From CAYNWT01 sp964485095 (lineage in GTDB: Bacteria > Planctomycetota > Planctomycetia > Planctomycetales > Planctomycetaceae): a stretch of DNA of 64,000 bases. The stretch covers positions 1 to 64,000 of the forward strand of contig CAZAIB010000004.1 in NCBI GenBank assembly GCA_964485095.1. The letters run 5' to 3'. The notes under the pieces are model-generated. The model saw only the letters and a program-made list of their open reading frames with translations. It searched no databases and was not told the origin of the DNA. Position numbers and translations under genes: made by a program. Shown here piece by piece: positions 34,248-43,331 of this stretch. The stretch's first letter is position 1. Every line of letters starts with the position of its first letter.

Positions 34248-35498
34248 GTGGCGGAGAGCTATGCCCAAAGCATGTCCGCCGCAGCCCGCGCGGCATCGCG
34301 GCAGCTGCTGTTAGCCAGCGGCCAGGCGAAGTCCGACTGGCTGGCTCGTGTTGCGGATGCGATTCGAGTGAACTCGGCTGACGTTCTGGAAGCGAACGCA
34401 GCCGACCTCGCGCGAACCGAAGAGTTTGGTTTGTCGGCGGCAATGGTCGACCGACTGACGCTCTCAGTCGAACGGTTAGAATCCATCGCCGCAGCGGTCG
34501 AAGAAATTCAATCCCTGCCCGATCCCGTCGGCGAAGTGATTGACGGCAGCATTCGGCCAAACGGTCTCCGAGTCACTCGGGTTCGTGTTCCGATGGGCGT
34601 CGTGTTCTTCATCTACGAATCGCGACCGAACGTCACCATCGACGCGGCCACACTGTGCGTCAAAAGCGGCAACGCAGTCATTCTGCGTGGCGGCAAAGAA
34701 GCAGCCAACACAAACCGCGCGTTCCACAAGTTGCTGACCGACACATTGGCCGCCAGCGGTCTGCCAACCGGAGCCGTTCAATTCGTCGATCGGCCCGAGC
34801 GCGAATTAGTGGGCGAGTTCCTCAAGCTGGGGAACCTGATCGACGTCGCCATTCCGCGCGGTGGCCGGTCACTCATCCAGCGTGTTTCGAACGAAGCGAC
34901 GATGCCGGTTATTCGGCACTTCGACGGAATCTGCCATATCTATGTCGATGAATTCGCCGACCTGCAGCGTGTTCCCGCCATCGTGATCAACAGCAAGTGC
35001 CAGCGACCAGGCGTGTGCAATGCGGCCGAATCTCTGCTGGTTCACTCGGCCGTCGCCGACACGCTGGTTCCAGGGCTGGCCGCCGAATTGATCTCAGCGG
35101 GCGTCGAATTGCGAGGCTGCCCAAAGTGCTGCCAGTTGGTTCCGGAGTTCAAACCGGTGACCGCGGAGGACTACGGAACTGAGTATCTGGATCTGATTCT
35201 GTCGGTTCGGGTGGTCGATTCTTTGGATCAGGCGATTGAACACATCGACCGGTACGGTTCGGGGCATACGGAGGCGATTCTGACGAATGACGTCTCAAAT
35301 GCCCGCAAATTCACGACTTTGGTCGATGCAGCCGCGGTGGTTGTGAACGCGAGTACCCGGTTCAATGATGGCGGAGAACTGGGTCTGGGGGCGGAAATTG
35401 GCATTAGCACCGACAAATTTCACGCTCGGGGTCCATGTGGACTGCGTGAACTGACGAGCTACAAGTATTTGGTGGAAGGTTCCGGCCAGACCCGCTGA
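34248..35498 (+). CDS. proA: Glutamate-5-semialdehyde (gamma-glutamyl phosphate) reductase
   Basis: This 416-residue enzyme makes glutamate-5-semialdehyde from gamma-glutamyl phosphate in proline synthesis. Signatures include the GTG start behind GGAG, the substrate region MGVVFFIYESRPNVT, SGNAVILRGGKEA, IPRGGRSLIQRV and the catalytic cysteine in KCQRPGVCNAAE (about residue 255). The C-terminus has GLGAEIGISTDKFHARGP. The partner proB is not nearby, so proline genes are dispersed. The gene is followed 150 bp later by rpmI. Confidence 0.95.
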   Translation: MAESYAQSMSAAARAASRQLLLASGQAKSDWLARVADAIRVNSADVLEANAADLARTEEFGLSAAMVDRLTLSVERLESIAAAVEEIQSLPDPVGEVIDGSIRPNGLRVTRVRVPMGVVFFIYESRPNVTIDAATLCVKSGNAVILRGGKEAANTNRAFHKLLTDTLAASGLPTGAVQFVDRPERELVGEFLKLGNLIDVAIPRGGRSLIQRVSNEATMPVIRHFDGICHIYVDEFADLQRVPAIVINSKCQRPGVCNAAESLLVHSAVADTLVPGLAAELISAGVELRGCPKCCQLVPEFKPVTAEDYGTEYLDLILSVRVVDSLDQAIEHIDRYGSGHTEAILTNDVSNARKFTTLVDAAAVVVNASTRFNDGGELGLGAEIGISTDKFHARGPCGLRELTSYKYLVEGSGQTR

Positions 35499-35651
35499 GA
35501 TTGATCAGCTTGGTCGGGGGGAACACGGCCGTCGGGGACTTTTCCCGGTTTTTGGCCACCAAACGACGTGGAAACGGTTGGCAAGCGTGGCTATGATGTC
35601 CCGCTTCCCCAAACGGGCCTAAACTGGCTCAGCGGAATACGGAACAGAGAA

Positions 35652-35852
35652 ATGCCTAAGCAAAAGACACACAAAGGGATGGCGAAGCGGTTCAAATTGA
35701 CCGCCAAAGGCAAGGCTAAGCACAAGAGTGCTTACCGGGGCCACCTCCTGAGTCACAAGAACGGTAAGCGTAAGCGTCGCCTTGGCGTTGACGGTGTTAT
35801 CGAAGGTACCGTCGCCAAGACAATCGCGGATGCTTTGCGTCCGGGTGCCTAA
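35652..35852 (+). CDS. rpmI: 50S ribosomal protein L35
   Basis: This 66-residue basic protein begins MPKQKTHKGMAKRFKLTAKG and has HKSAYRGHLLSHK, as in L35. The open frame begins 28 codons earlier, but family alignment sets the start at 35652. It is the first gene of rpmI-rplT-pheS; the usual infC upstream is missing here, so the leader control of the infC operon is not evident. Confidence 0.95.
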   Translation: MPKQKTHKGMAKRFKLTAKGKAKHKSAYRGHLLSHKNGKRKRRLGVDGVIEGTVAKTIADALRPGA

Positions 35853-35986
35853 AGACTGTATGTCCTCACCAGATTTCTGGTGTGCAGGATGAACCCGTCA
35901 GGTTCGCAGCCTTGCTGAACCTTCGGCCAAGTTTTACTCCTCGTTGAAGTGCGTCCCGTAAGCGGATGCATCGCTGGTTAAGAGAT

Positions 35987-36331
35987 ATGAGAGTTCGCTA
36001 CGGAAAGGCTCGCGCACGAGCCAAGAAACGTCTTTTCCGAGAAGCCCGTGGTAACGTCGGTGGACGCAGCAAGCTGTTGCGAACCGTCAAAGAGACCGTC
36101 ATTCGGTCTCGTGCCTACGGATACCGTGACCGCCGCGTTCGGAAGCGAGACTTCCGCCGTCTGTGGATTACTCGTATCACAGCCGCTTGCCGAGCCAACA
36201 ATACTTCGTACTCAGCCTTCATCTGCAACCTGAAGAAGGCCGAAGTCGAACTGAACCGCAAGATGCTCAGTGAAATCGCGATTCACTCGCCGGACATGTT
36301 CACGAAGATCGTCGAACTCGTCACGAAGTGA
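35987..36331 (+). CDS. rplT: 50S ribosomal protein L20
   Basis: This protein of about 114 residues starts MRVRYGKARARAKKRLFREA and contains AYGYRDRRVRKRDFRRLWITR, the L20 signature for 23S rRNA binding. The open frame extends seven codons upstream, but the family start is the ATG at 35987. It follows rpmI by 134 bp. A strong hairpin with a T-rich tail (36345-36380) lies right after the stop. Confidence 0.95.
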   Translation: MRVRYGKARARAKKRLFREARGNVGGRSKLLRTVKETVIRSRAYGYRDRRVRKRDFRRLWITRITAACRANNTSYSAFICNLKKAEVELNRKMLSEIAIHSPDMFTKIVELVTK

Positions 36332-36344
36332 GTCAGTTGAAATG

Positions 36345-36380
36345 GCCTCGTGGCGTTTGGCTACGAGGCTCTTTCGTTTT
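36345..36380 (+). terminator. Terminator or attenuator between rplT and pheS
   Basis: A stem of about ten base pairs (GCCTCGTGGC with GCTACGAGGC around GTTTG, 36345-36369, one G-T pair) is followed by TCTTTCGTTTT. It lies directly after the rplT stop and 84 bp before pheS, so it could end the ribosomal mRNA or limit read-through into pheS. Confidence 0.7.
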
Positions 36381-36463
36381 GTGGCCGAATTCGCCAAAGT
36401 GCGGCTTCGGCTTTTTTTACGTCCGCTTGTCGGGCCCTGCCCGTTCTGAAGTGAGTTGAACTC

Positions 36464-37465
36464 ATGGACCTTCTTGCCACATTCGACCAATTCGAAAAGG
36501 ACGCCATCGCGGCTATCGACGCCGCCGATTCTGCGGACGCACTGGAAGAGGTTCGCATCCAATTCCTTGGCAAGAAGAAGGGTCGCCTGCGCGATCTTCA
36601 GGCGGGGATGAAGAACGCGACTCCGGAAGAACGACCGGTTGTTGGGAAGAAGTTCAACGAAGCCAAGAACAAAGTTCAGGCTCACTTCGATTCCGCCAAG
36701 TCCAATCTGGACACACCCAAGGCTGCCGTCGAGGGTCTGGATGTCACGTTGCCTGGCAAGAAGTATCAGCTTGGCCGGCGTCATCCGCTTACGCAAACGC
36801 TGGATACGTTCAAAGATCTGATGGGCCGGTTCGGCTTCACCGTGGTCGATGGTCGTGAGATCGAAGACGAACACCACAACTTCAAAGCACTGAACATCCC
36901 GGAAGATCACCCCGCACGTGATCCGCTGGACAACTTCTACCTGGCCGCCGCGCAGTCAGCGGCGGGCGGCCCAATGCTGCTGCGTAGCCAGACATCCACG
37001 GTTCAAATTCGAACCATGGAAAAGACCGCGCCTCCGATTCGTATCGTCTCACTGGGTCGCGTTTATCGACCAGATACCTGGGACGCGACGCACTCACCAA
37101 TGTTCCACCAGATGGAAGGTCTGATGGTGAGCGAAACGGTCAACATGGCAGAGCTGAAAAGTGTGCTGTCGATGTTCGCCAGAGGTTACCTGGGTGAAGA
37201 CGTTGAGATTCGGTTCCGTCCGTCCTTCTTCCCGTTCACCGAACCGTCCGTCGAAGTGGACATGAAGTGGGGCGACACGTGGCTGGAAATCGGTGGCGCC
37301 GGGATGGTCGATCCAAACGTGTTCAAAGCCGTCGGCTACGACCCTGAAAAAGTCTCCGGCTTCGCATTCGGCCTGGGCGTCGAACGCTTCTGCATGAAGC
37401 GCCACGAGATCAACGACATCCGCCGCTTCTACGAAAACGACGTCCGCTTCCTCTCCCAATTCTAG
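36464..37465 (+). CDS. pheS: Phenylalanyl-tRNA synthetase alpha subunit
   Basis: This 333-residue protein charges tRNA-Phe together with PheT. It has an N-terminal coiled coil (about 1-90) and a class II catalytic core: HPLTQTLD, GREIEDEHHNFKALNIPEDH, LRSQTSTVQIR, THSPMFHQMEGLMV and GFAFGLGVERFCM. The length is normal for a bacterial PheS. The pheT gene does not follow; a P-loop kinase gene does. A 35-bp repeat copy begins immediately after the stop codon. Confidence 0.95.
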   Translation: MDLLATFDQFEKDAIAAIDAADSADALEEVRIQFLGKKKGRLRDLQAGMKNATPEERPVVGKKFNEAKNKVQAHFDSAKSNLDTPKAAVEGLDVTLPGKKYQLGRRHPLTQTLDTFKDLMGRFGFTVVDGREIEDEHHNFKALNIPEDHPARDPLDNFYLAAAQSAAGGPMLLRSQTSTVQIRTMEKTAPPIRIVSLGRVYRPDTWDATHSPMFHQMEGLMVSETVNMAELKSVLSMFARGYLGEDVEIRFRPSFFPFTEPSVEVDMKWGDTWLEIGGAGMVDPNVFKAVGYDPEKVSGFAFGLGVERFCMKRHEINDIRRFYENDVRFLSQF

Positions 37466-37500
37466 GCAAGCAACGTTCCGTTGCATCGGTATCCGGTGGG
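37466..37500 (+). repeat. 35-bp repeat, copy B, directly behind a stop codon
   Basis: This is identical over 35 bp to 30142-30176. It starts one base after the pheS TAG, just as copy A starts four bases after the stop of the BFN-family gene. Similar placement and the internal hairpin suggest a 3'-end-associated repeat family. Confidence 0.85.
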
Positions 37501-37713
37501 GTTGGTGGTTAGCGCTGGCGGTCGCTGGGCCGGTTGAACGGTGCTGCGTGTCGTAGACTAGAAGTCCGGCATCTCATTCCGTCGAGCGACAATCTTCGAA
37601 CCTTTAAGCCCTGTTTGGCCAACAGACGTGTTCCGTAGTTTCAGATGCCGGGCTTCTCGAACCTGGCAAACAAACGCGTTCCGCACCAACTCGCGCGCAC
37701 CGTAAGAACCAAC

Positions 37714-38289
37714 ATGCCCCCGCTATCACTGCAACAACTTGATCGCGTCAACGTTGTCGGCACCAGTGGCAGCGGCAAGTCAACGTTCGCAAGGAAACTG
37801 GCTGAGCTTCTTGGTTCCCCACACATCGAGATGGACCGGCTGTACCACAAACCGAACTGGGAAGAATCGACGCCGGACGAGCTGGTTGAAAAACTCAACA
37901 AGGCACTCGCCCCCGACCGCTGGATTCTGGACGGTAACTACCACAGCAAGTCGTTCAAAACCAAATGGTCACGAGCCACAGCCATCATCTGGCTGGACAT
38001 GTCGTTTACCCGAAACGTCACGCAGGCAACTCAGCGAGCGATCCGCAGGATCCGAACAAAGCAGGAATTGTGGCCCGGAACCGGCAACCGCGAAACGTTC
38101 CGGCGGACATTCATGAGCCGCGAGTCCGTGCTGCTATGGACGCTGACTTCTTACCACCGAGTCAAACGCCGCTACGCAGCGATTGAGGCTAACCGCGGCG
38201 AATTCAACCACGTCCCATTTCTCCGCCTGCGCGGCCGTGCGGCATCGGAGGCGTTTCTGCAGGATGTGGCCACACTGCGTGGAATCTGA
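37714..38289 (+). CDS. P-loop kinase, adenylate-kinase-like (topology modulation family)
   Basis: The product is about 191 residues from ATG 37714, which puts the Walker A motif GTSGSGKST at residues 16-24; a longer start at 37645 is possible. DRLYHKPNW, ILDGNYHSKSF and a C-terminal basic region match small nucleoside/shikimate-kinase-like proteins annotated as FlaR or 'adenylate kinase'. The acceptor substrate is unknown. It follows pheS and its repeat and precedes the M3 peptidase gene on the same strand. Confidence 0.7.
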   Translation: MPPLSLQQLDRVNVVGTSGSGKSTFARKLAELLGSPHIEMDRLYHKPNWEESTPDELVEKLNKALAPDRWILDGNYHSKSFKTKWSRATAIIWLDMSFTRNVTQATQRAIRRIRTKQELWPGTGNRETFRRTFMSRESVLLWTLTSYHRVKRRYAAIEANRGEFNHVPFLRLRGRAASEAFLQDVATLRGI

Positions 38290-38460
38290 ATCCATCGGGC
38301 AAAGTCACCAGCGTCCATAAAAGCCTGCTTCTTGCGATAGGCGACCGTCAGCCGTTTGATTGAACAAACAACCATCCGCTAAAACTCATGTGTCTGACAT
38401 CGGAATGATGTCCGATCACGATTTCGATATCAAAATACAGACGTCCGAAGGGACCTGGAC

Positions 38461-40605
38461 ATGAACTCTCGCAGTCGACACCTGCCTCTTTCTCTTGCCG
38501 CAATCCTCTTTTGTATGGCGTTCAACTTGGTCAATACCTCGCAAGCGATCGCGCAATCCAATCCGTTTCTGAATCGATACACGGCGAAATTCGGCATTCC
38601 GCCCTTCGATCGGATTCAGACCAAACACTACGTGCCGGCGTTCGAGAAAGGCATGGCCGATCACCTGAAGGAGATCGACGAGATTGCCAATAATTCGGAG
38701 CCAGCGACGTTCGAGAACACGATTGTTGCTCTCGATGAGACAGGCAAGCTTCTGGACAAAGTTGCAAATGTATTCTTCAACCTGAGCAGTTCGAACACGA
38801 ACGAAGAGATTCAAAAGATCCAATTGGAGATCTCCCCCAAGCTCTCCGCCCACGAAGACAAAATCCTGCTGAACGAAAAGCTCTTCAAGCGAGTCAATAA
38901 AGTATGGGAAGCCCGCAAGGCCACCGGATATCAGCAAGAGGCGTTTCGCCTACTCGAAGAAACCTTCAAGCAGTTCAAACGCGGAGGCGCGTTGCTGTCT
39001 GAAGAAGACAAAGAGAAAGTCACGAAGATTAACTCCGAGATCGCAACGCTCTCGGTCAAGTTCGGACAGAACCTCCTGGACGAAACCAATGCGTACAAGA
39101 TGTTCATCGCCGACAAGAAAGAACTTGATGGGCTTCCCGACGCGATCATCAGCGCCGCTGCGGACGCTGCAACAGAAGCTGGCGAAGAGGGCAAGTGGCT
39201 GTTTACTCCGCATCGCAGCAGCATGTATCCGTTCCTGACCTATTCGACCAACCGAAAGCGGCGCGAAGAGATTTACAACGCGTACGTCATGCGAGGCGAC
39301 AACGGGAACGACGAAGACAACAAGCAGATCGTTGCCAGGCTGGCGTCCCTGCGTTTCCAGCGAGCACAACTGCTAGGTTACCCCACGCACGCTCATTACA
39401 TCCTCGAAGAGCACATGGCGAAGGAACCAGCCAAGGTTTACGAATTGCTGATGAAGCTTTGGAAGCCAGCGCTTGCTCGAGCGAAACAGGAAGTCGCCGA
39501 CATGCAGGAAATTGCGGACTCGGAAGGTGGTGACTTCAAGATCGCCGGCTGTGACTGGTGGCACTACGCCGAAAAGGTTCGAGCCAAGAAGTACGCGCTC
39601 GACGAAGAAGATCTGAAACCTTACTTCAGTCTCAAGGCGACTCAGCAGGGAGCCTTCGCTGTCGCCAATCGACTCTTCGGTGTGACATTCACCGAAATGG
39701 ACGGCGTGGAACTCTATCACCCAGACGCTCAGGTCTTCGAAGTAAAGAACTCCGACGGTTCTCATTTGGGTGTCTTCATCGCCGATTACTACACGCGAAA
39801 GAGCAAACGCGGCGGTGCGTGGATGAGTAACTTCCGCGACCAATCGAACCTCAAGGAACAGGTTCGTCCGATCGTCGTCAACGTTTGCAACTTCGCTCCA
39901 CCCGTCGGCGACCAGCCTTCACTGCTAACGTTCGAACAAGTCACAACGCTATTCCACGAGTTCGGTCACGCGCTCCATGGCTTGTTGACCAACACCAAAT
40001 ACCAGTCGCTGTCGGGCACGAACGTCCCACGCGACTTCGTCGAGTTCCCCGCTCAGATTCTCGAACACTGGGCCAGCGAACCCAGCGTGCTCAAGGAATA
40101 CGCGCTGCACTACAAGACTGGCGAACCGATTCCGGATGAGCTGATTAAGAAGATTCAAAACGCTTCCAAGTTCAATCAGGGATTCGCAAACACGGAGTAC
40201 CTCGCTGCGTCATTGCTGGACATGGATTGGCACACGCTGGACACGGCAGAAGTTCAGGACACCGCCGAGTTCGAGAAGAAGTCGTTGGCCAAAATCGGTT
40301 TGATTGATGAGATCGAATCCCGCTACCGCAGCACTTACTTCTCACACATTTTCGCCGGTGGTTACTCGTCCGGGTATTACAGCTACATCTGGTCGGCGGT
40401 TCTGGACTCCGATGGCTTCTCCGCCTTCAAAGAGTCCGGCGATCTTTTCAATCCGGACCTCGCGTCGAAGTATCGTCGCTTCGTACTCGAAGCTGGTGGA
40501 ACATACGAGGCAATGGACGCCTACAAATCGTTCCGCGGCAGCGAGCCAAAGATCGAACCCCTGCTCAGGAAACGAGGATTGGACGGAAGCGGTTCCGGCA
40601 AATGA
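38461..40605 (+). CDS. M3 family zinc metallopeptidase (peptidyl-dipeptidase/oligopeptidase type)
   Basis: This 714-residue enzyme carries the zinc site H499-E500-F501-G502-H503 (FHEFGHALHG) in the M3 context, with upstream FTEMDGVELYHPDAQVFEV and downstream FVEFPAQILEHW. Relatives (Dcp, OpdA) cleave small peptides. Unlike cytosolic OpdA it has an N-terminal signal peptide (LPLSLAAILFCMAFNLV...AIAQ), so it probably works in the periplasm, possibly like Dcp. The gene stands alone between a palindromic leader region and a repeat plus terminator. Confidence 0.9.
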   Translation: MNSRSRHLPLSLAAILFCMAFNLVNTSQAIAQSNPFLNRYTAKFGIPPFDRIQTKHYVPAFEKGMADHLKEIDEIANNSEPATFENTIVALDETGKLLDKVANVFFNLSSSNTNEEIQKIQLEISPKLSAHEDKILLNEKLFKRVNKVWEARKATGYQQEAFRLLEETFKQFKRGGALLSEEDKEKVTKINSEIATLSVKFGQNLLDETNAYKMFIADKKELDGLPDAIISAAADAATEAGEEGKWLFTPHRSSMYPFLTYSTNRKRREEIYNAYVMRGDNGNDEDNKQIVARLASLRFQRAQLLGYPTHAHYILEEHMAKEPAKVYELLMKLWKPALARAKQEVADMQEIADSEGGDFKIAGCDWWHYAEKVRAKKYALDEEDLKPYFSLKATQQGAFAVANRLFGVTFTEMDGVELYHPDAQVFEVKNSDGSHLGVFIADYYTRKSKRGGAWMSNFRDQSNLKEQVRPIVVNVCNFAPPVGDQPSLLTFEQVTTLFHEFGHALHGLLTNTKYQSLSGTNVPRDFVEFPAQILEHWASEPSVLKEYALHYKTGEPIPDELIKKIQNASKFNQGFANTEYLAASLLDMDWHTLDTAEVQDTAEFEKKSLAKIGLIDEIESRYRSTYFSHIFAGGYSSGYYSYIWSAVLDSDGFSAFKESGDLFNPDLASKYRRFVLEAGGTYEAMDAYKSFRGSEPKIEPLLRKRGLDGSGSGK

Positions 40606-40610
40606 CGGAA

Positions 40611-40666
40611 GTAGGGTCCGCTGTGCGGACCGGTCTGCTTCAAATGGTCCGTACAGCGGACCCTAC
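40611..40666. repeat. Inverted repeat GTAGGGTCCGCTGT / ACAGCGGACCCTAC
   Basis: The 14-bp outer arms (40611-40624 and 40653-40666) are perfectly complementary, and the pairing continues inward (GCGGACC with GGTCCGT, one mismatch). It lies right after the M3 peptidase stop. I recall this 'tagggtccgctgtgcgg' palindrome as a frequent dispersed repeat in planctomycetes. Confidence 0.7.
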
Positions 40667-40673
40667 AACGAAC

Positions 40674-40703
40674 GAAGCCCCGGTAGAAATTTCCCGGGGC
40701 TTC
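40674..40703. terminator. Terminator hairpin after the M3 peptidase gene
   Basis: GAAGCCCCGG (40674-40683) pairs perfectly with CCGGGGCTTC (40694-40703), followed by TCGCTTTG. The plus-strand T-run is short but the stem is strong. Confidence 0.65.
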
Positions 40704-40770
40704 TCGCTTTGCAACGATGTGTTCGAAATTAGCCGTCAACACGCGGAGTTCGCGCGGCAACGGGAGGCGT

Positions 40771-40812
40771 GAAGAAAGTTTGAATTGCTCATCGCTACAC
40801 ACGTTAATGTGC
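40771..40812 (+). repeat. Direct repeat at the 3' side of the ECF sigma gene
   Basis: GCTCATCGCTACACACGTTAATGTGC (26 bp) plus flanking GAAGAAAGT matches 42730-42769 with one base change in the core and a 2-bp insertion. The other copy contains the sigma gene's start codon. Read on the minus strand, this copy would begin an ORF with an ATG in the same place, but that frame is short. Confidence 0.7.
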
Positions 40813-40862
40813 CGAGACGAGCGATTTAGCGCGGGAATCTACTTTCTTTGAAAGGCGTGGTC

Positions 40863-42749
40863 CTATTGCCCTCTCGCCTGCTCCGAACCCACCGCTTTAC
40901 CCGAACGCGGAGTCGTTGCCTTCCTGGGTCTCACTTCCCTGGGTGGCAGCGTGATGACCAGAGTCGATGGCTTGAGCGATTTCAGGTAGCTCGCGGGCAG
41001 GACCGTTTCCCAATCCTCCAAAATCGCCAAGGAAGTCTTGCCGTCCAGGCTCTTCCGAGCTTCATCCACCGAGACCTTCGCGCCCGATGGTGTTGAGAAT
41101 TTCAGTTGATCGACCGCGTAGACTGTCCTCCCGCCGATGTCAGTCGATGGATCAAGCGTCTTGATCGCCTTTTCCGTCCACTTGATCACCACGGAGCGAG
41201 CGTTAACGCTTAGCTTGGCGGTTGCCTGACGCGGCGGTCGAAGACTCACTTTGGCCAGGCTTTGCTGGCCACCAATTTTCATCAGCTCTTCGTCTGTGGG
41301 TGGCTCTTCGCCCTTCTTCGTCACAATCTTCGTGATGTTCATTCCAATCACCGGACCGGCCCCTCGGCGAGGCGGTAGTTGCACCTTGGGAGACAGAACC
41401 CCCAACACTTTTCCATTCTGGTCGGTGACGGCTGGGCAAATCGCCTTGACCAATTGAAACGATGCGACTCTCCTGGCCGCCGGATCGGCCTTAGCGATAA
41501 ACTTCGCGGCCTTTTCCGTCGCCCCTTGTACCGTTAGTCGGCTGCCATCAAATCTCGGGAACACACCGTCCACATTTTGGACAATGCTTCGGGTCAGCTC
41601 TTCGCCTGTGACGTTCCCCGGCACGTACGTATCGCTCATGCTTTGTACCCGGAGCGGTACGTTCAGCCGCAGTAGAACTTTTTCGAGCAACTCCTGTGGG
41701 AACCCGTCCGGCAGAGTGAATACGCCGTCGGCACCAAGCTTGATCGGCGCCTTGGGCCTCACCGATTTGAGCAACGTAGCAAGACTCTCCCGGTTGATCG
41801 AAGCATCCAGCCCATAGGTTTTTGAGGATCCTCTTGGATCGTTCTGCCCTGATGCCTTCTGCTGACCAACAACCACGGCGGGAGCGCTGCCCGCTTCCGC
41901 ATCGGCACTCTTCGTGTCAATCATCAGACCGGCTGTCGGCTGAGCCAATACGCCGTTTAACCCAAACGTACCGGCCGCCAACAACACGGACACCGCAACC
42001 ACCACTACGGCGGGCAGACTCATCGAACTCGTTTTCATCAGTTCAGTTCCTGCAAGCTTCACGACTGAAGGGGAAAGCAACCCAGCGGTGCTCTGGGCTG
42101 CAGCCGCCTGCACCACAGATTGCGCGATCGCCGGAGCCACCGTGGCCGACGCCGTTTGAGTCGAGAGTGCCATCACCGTTAACGCACCGAGAGCAACTCC
42201 ACGTTTCGCAAGGCGAACACGAAGCTCCTGTCGACCACGCTTAATCCGACCATCCGCCGCGCCCTGAGTAATTCCCAACGCCTCAGCAATCTGCCGGCTC
42301 GTCTGGCCAAGAAAGTAGAACCGAACCAGCACGTCCCGATACTTCCCAGGCAACGCATGGAGCTCTTCATCCACCGCCTGTTCATCGAAACGTTGTTCGA
42401 GATCTGAAAACTGATCCCGTGCTGCCACCGGTTCCGCCGTCAAAGCCAGATCCTTTCGGTGATGTTTCCGAGCGAGGTTCATCGACAGTCGATAAGCCAC
42501 GCCACACAACCAACTCGGCAGCGACCTGCGATCCCGTGTTTTGATCTTCCCCGCCTTCTCCGCCAGCACGAGAAACGTGGCCTGAAACGCATCCTCCGCA
42601 TCATGCCGATTCTTCAACACGCGCAGGCAAACGCCCATCACCAGCTTTCCGTACCGCTCCACCAGTTCTCCAAACGCAGCCTCACACTGCGTCTTGCAGA
42701 ACCGCTTCAGGAGGTCCGGATCATTGAGGGAAGAAAGTGAATCGCTCAT
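40863..42749 (-). CDS. ECF-type sigma factor with long C-terminal membrane-spanning extension
   Basis: The product is about 628 residues from ATG 42749 (MSDSLSSLNDPDLLKRFCK); a GTG four codons upstream is also possible. The first 180 residues are an ECF sigma factor: sigma-2 with NRHDAEDAFQATFLVLAEKA, and sigma-4 with YFLGQTSRQIAEALGITQGAADGRIKRGR. The extension has Ala-rich sequence, a likely membrane helix (LPAVVVVAVSVLLAAGTFG, about residues 245-265) and about 350 residues with no family I recognise. Such extended ECF factors are typical of planctomycetes; the extension may sense an extracytoplasmic signal. No anti-sigma gene is adjacent. Confidence 0.85.
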   Translation of the reverse strand: MSDSLSSLNDPDLLKRFCKTQCEAAFGELVERYGKLVMGVCLRVLKNRHDAEDAFQATFLVLAEKAGKIKTRDRRSLPSWLCGVAYRLSMNLARKHHRKDLALTAEPVAARDQFSDLEQRFDEQAVDEELHALPGKYRDVLVRFYFLGQTSRQIAEALGITQGAADGRIKRGRQELRVRLAKRGVALGALTVMALSTQTASATVAPAIAQSVVQAAAAQSTAGLLSPSVVKLAGTELMKTSSMSLPAVVVVAVSVLLAAGTFGLNGVLAQPTAGLMIDTKSADAEAGSAPAVVVGQQKASGQNDPRGSSKTYGLDASINRESLATLLKSVRPKAPIKLGADGVFTLPDGFPQELLEKVLLRLNVPLRVQSMSDTYVPGNVTGEELTRSIVQNVDGVFPRFDGSRLTVQGATEKAAKFIAKADPAARRVASFQLVKAICPAVTDQNGKVLGVLSPKVQLPPRRGAGPVIGMNITKIVTKKGEEPPTDEELMKIGGQQSLAKVSLRPPRQATAKLSVNARSVVIKWTEKAIKTLDPSTDIGGRTVYAVDQLKFSTPSGAKVSVDEARKSLDGKTSLAILEDWETVLPASYLKSLKPSTLVITLPPREVRPRKATTPRSGKAVGSEQARGQ

Positions 42750-42769
42750 CGCTACACACATTAATGTGC
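42730..42769 (-). repeat. Direct repeat over the ECF sigma start codon
   Basis: This copy holds the start region of the ECF gene. On the minus strand GCACATTAATGTGTGTAGCG precedes ATG 42749. It is a counterpart of 40771-40812 at the far end of the gene. It may carry the gene's own promoter or translation signals. Confidence 0.6.
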
Positions 42770-42901
42770 TGAGAATGCACCTTCGGCGCGGAATTCAGAA
42801 TTTTCGTCAGACGAAGTCCTGACGCGTTTCTGCGTTTCCGTATCCGCGGCGATGAAAGCTGCCGAACCAGTCGACGGCATCCATACCACGCAGGCTTTGA
42901 T

Positions 42902-43312
42902 CTACAGCTGAATCTTCCCGTCGCAGTGCCGGCAGGCGACTTTCATTCCGGTGTACTTTAAAGCCGCCCGGACTTCTTCTGAACAGTGCGGACACTTGCC
43001 GTAAAGTGCAGTTACCTCGACGTTCTCATCGTAGGAGAACGGTGACCGGCAGAACTTACATTGCACCTTTTGGCCAATGTACTTGTTGTGAACTCGCAGT
43101 TCTTTGTCGCACGATGTGCAGAGGACGTAATTGCCGTTCGGGACCAATTCAACCATGGTCTCGATCTCCTGAAGCGGAATAAATGCAGGTATCTCTACAC
43201 TGTCCGCTTTGAGTTCGGGATTCAAGAGCGTGCGGCATTCCTGACAGTGAATCAGGTTCTCGGGCATGTTCACACCACATTGTGGGCAAGCTCCTCCGGG
43301 CCATGCTGGCAT
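42902..43312 (-). CDS. Zinc-ribbon protein of unknown function
   Basis: This 136-residue protein has six CxxC knuckles arranged as three probable zinc sites: CPQC and CQEC, CTSC and CKFC, CPHC and CRHC. A repeated motif, HNKYIGQKVQCKFCRSPF and ALKYTGMKVACRHCDGK, shows an internal duplication of one ribbon type. No other domain is visible. Such proteins often bind nucleic acids or proteins; the role is unknown. It ends 153 bp upstream of the ECF sigma gene and starts 20 bp after the PQQ-propeller gene, so the three could form one transcript. Confidence 0.7.
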   Translation of the reverse strand: MPAWPGGACPQCGVNMPENLIHCQECRTLLNPELKADSVEIPAFIPLQEIETMVELVPNGNYVLCTSCDKELRVHNKYIGQKVQCKFCRSPFSYDENVEVTALYGKCPHCSEEVRAALKYTGMKVACRHCDGKIQL

Positions 43313-43331
43313 ATTCCCGCTCCTCTTGTTT

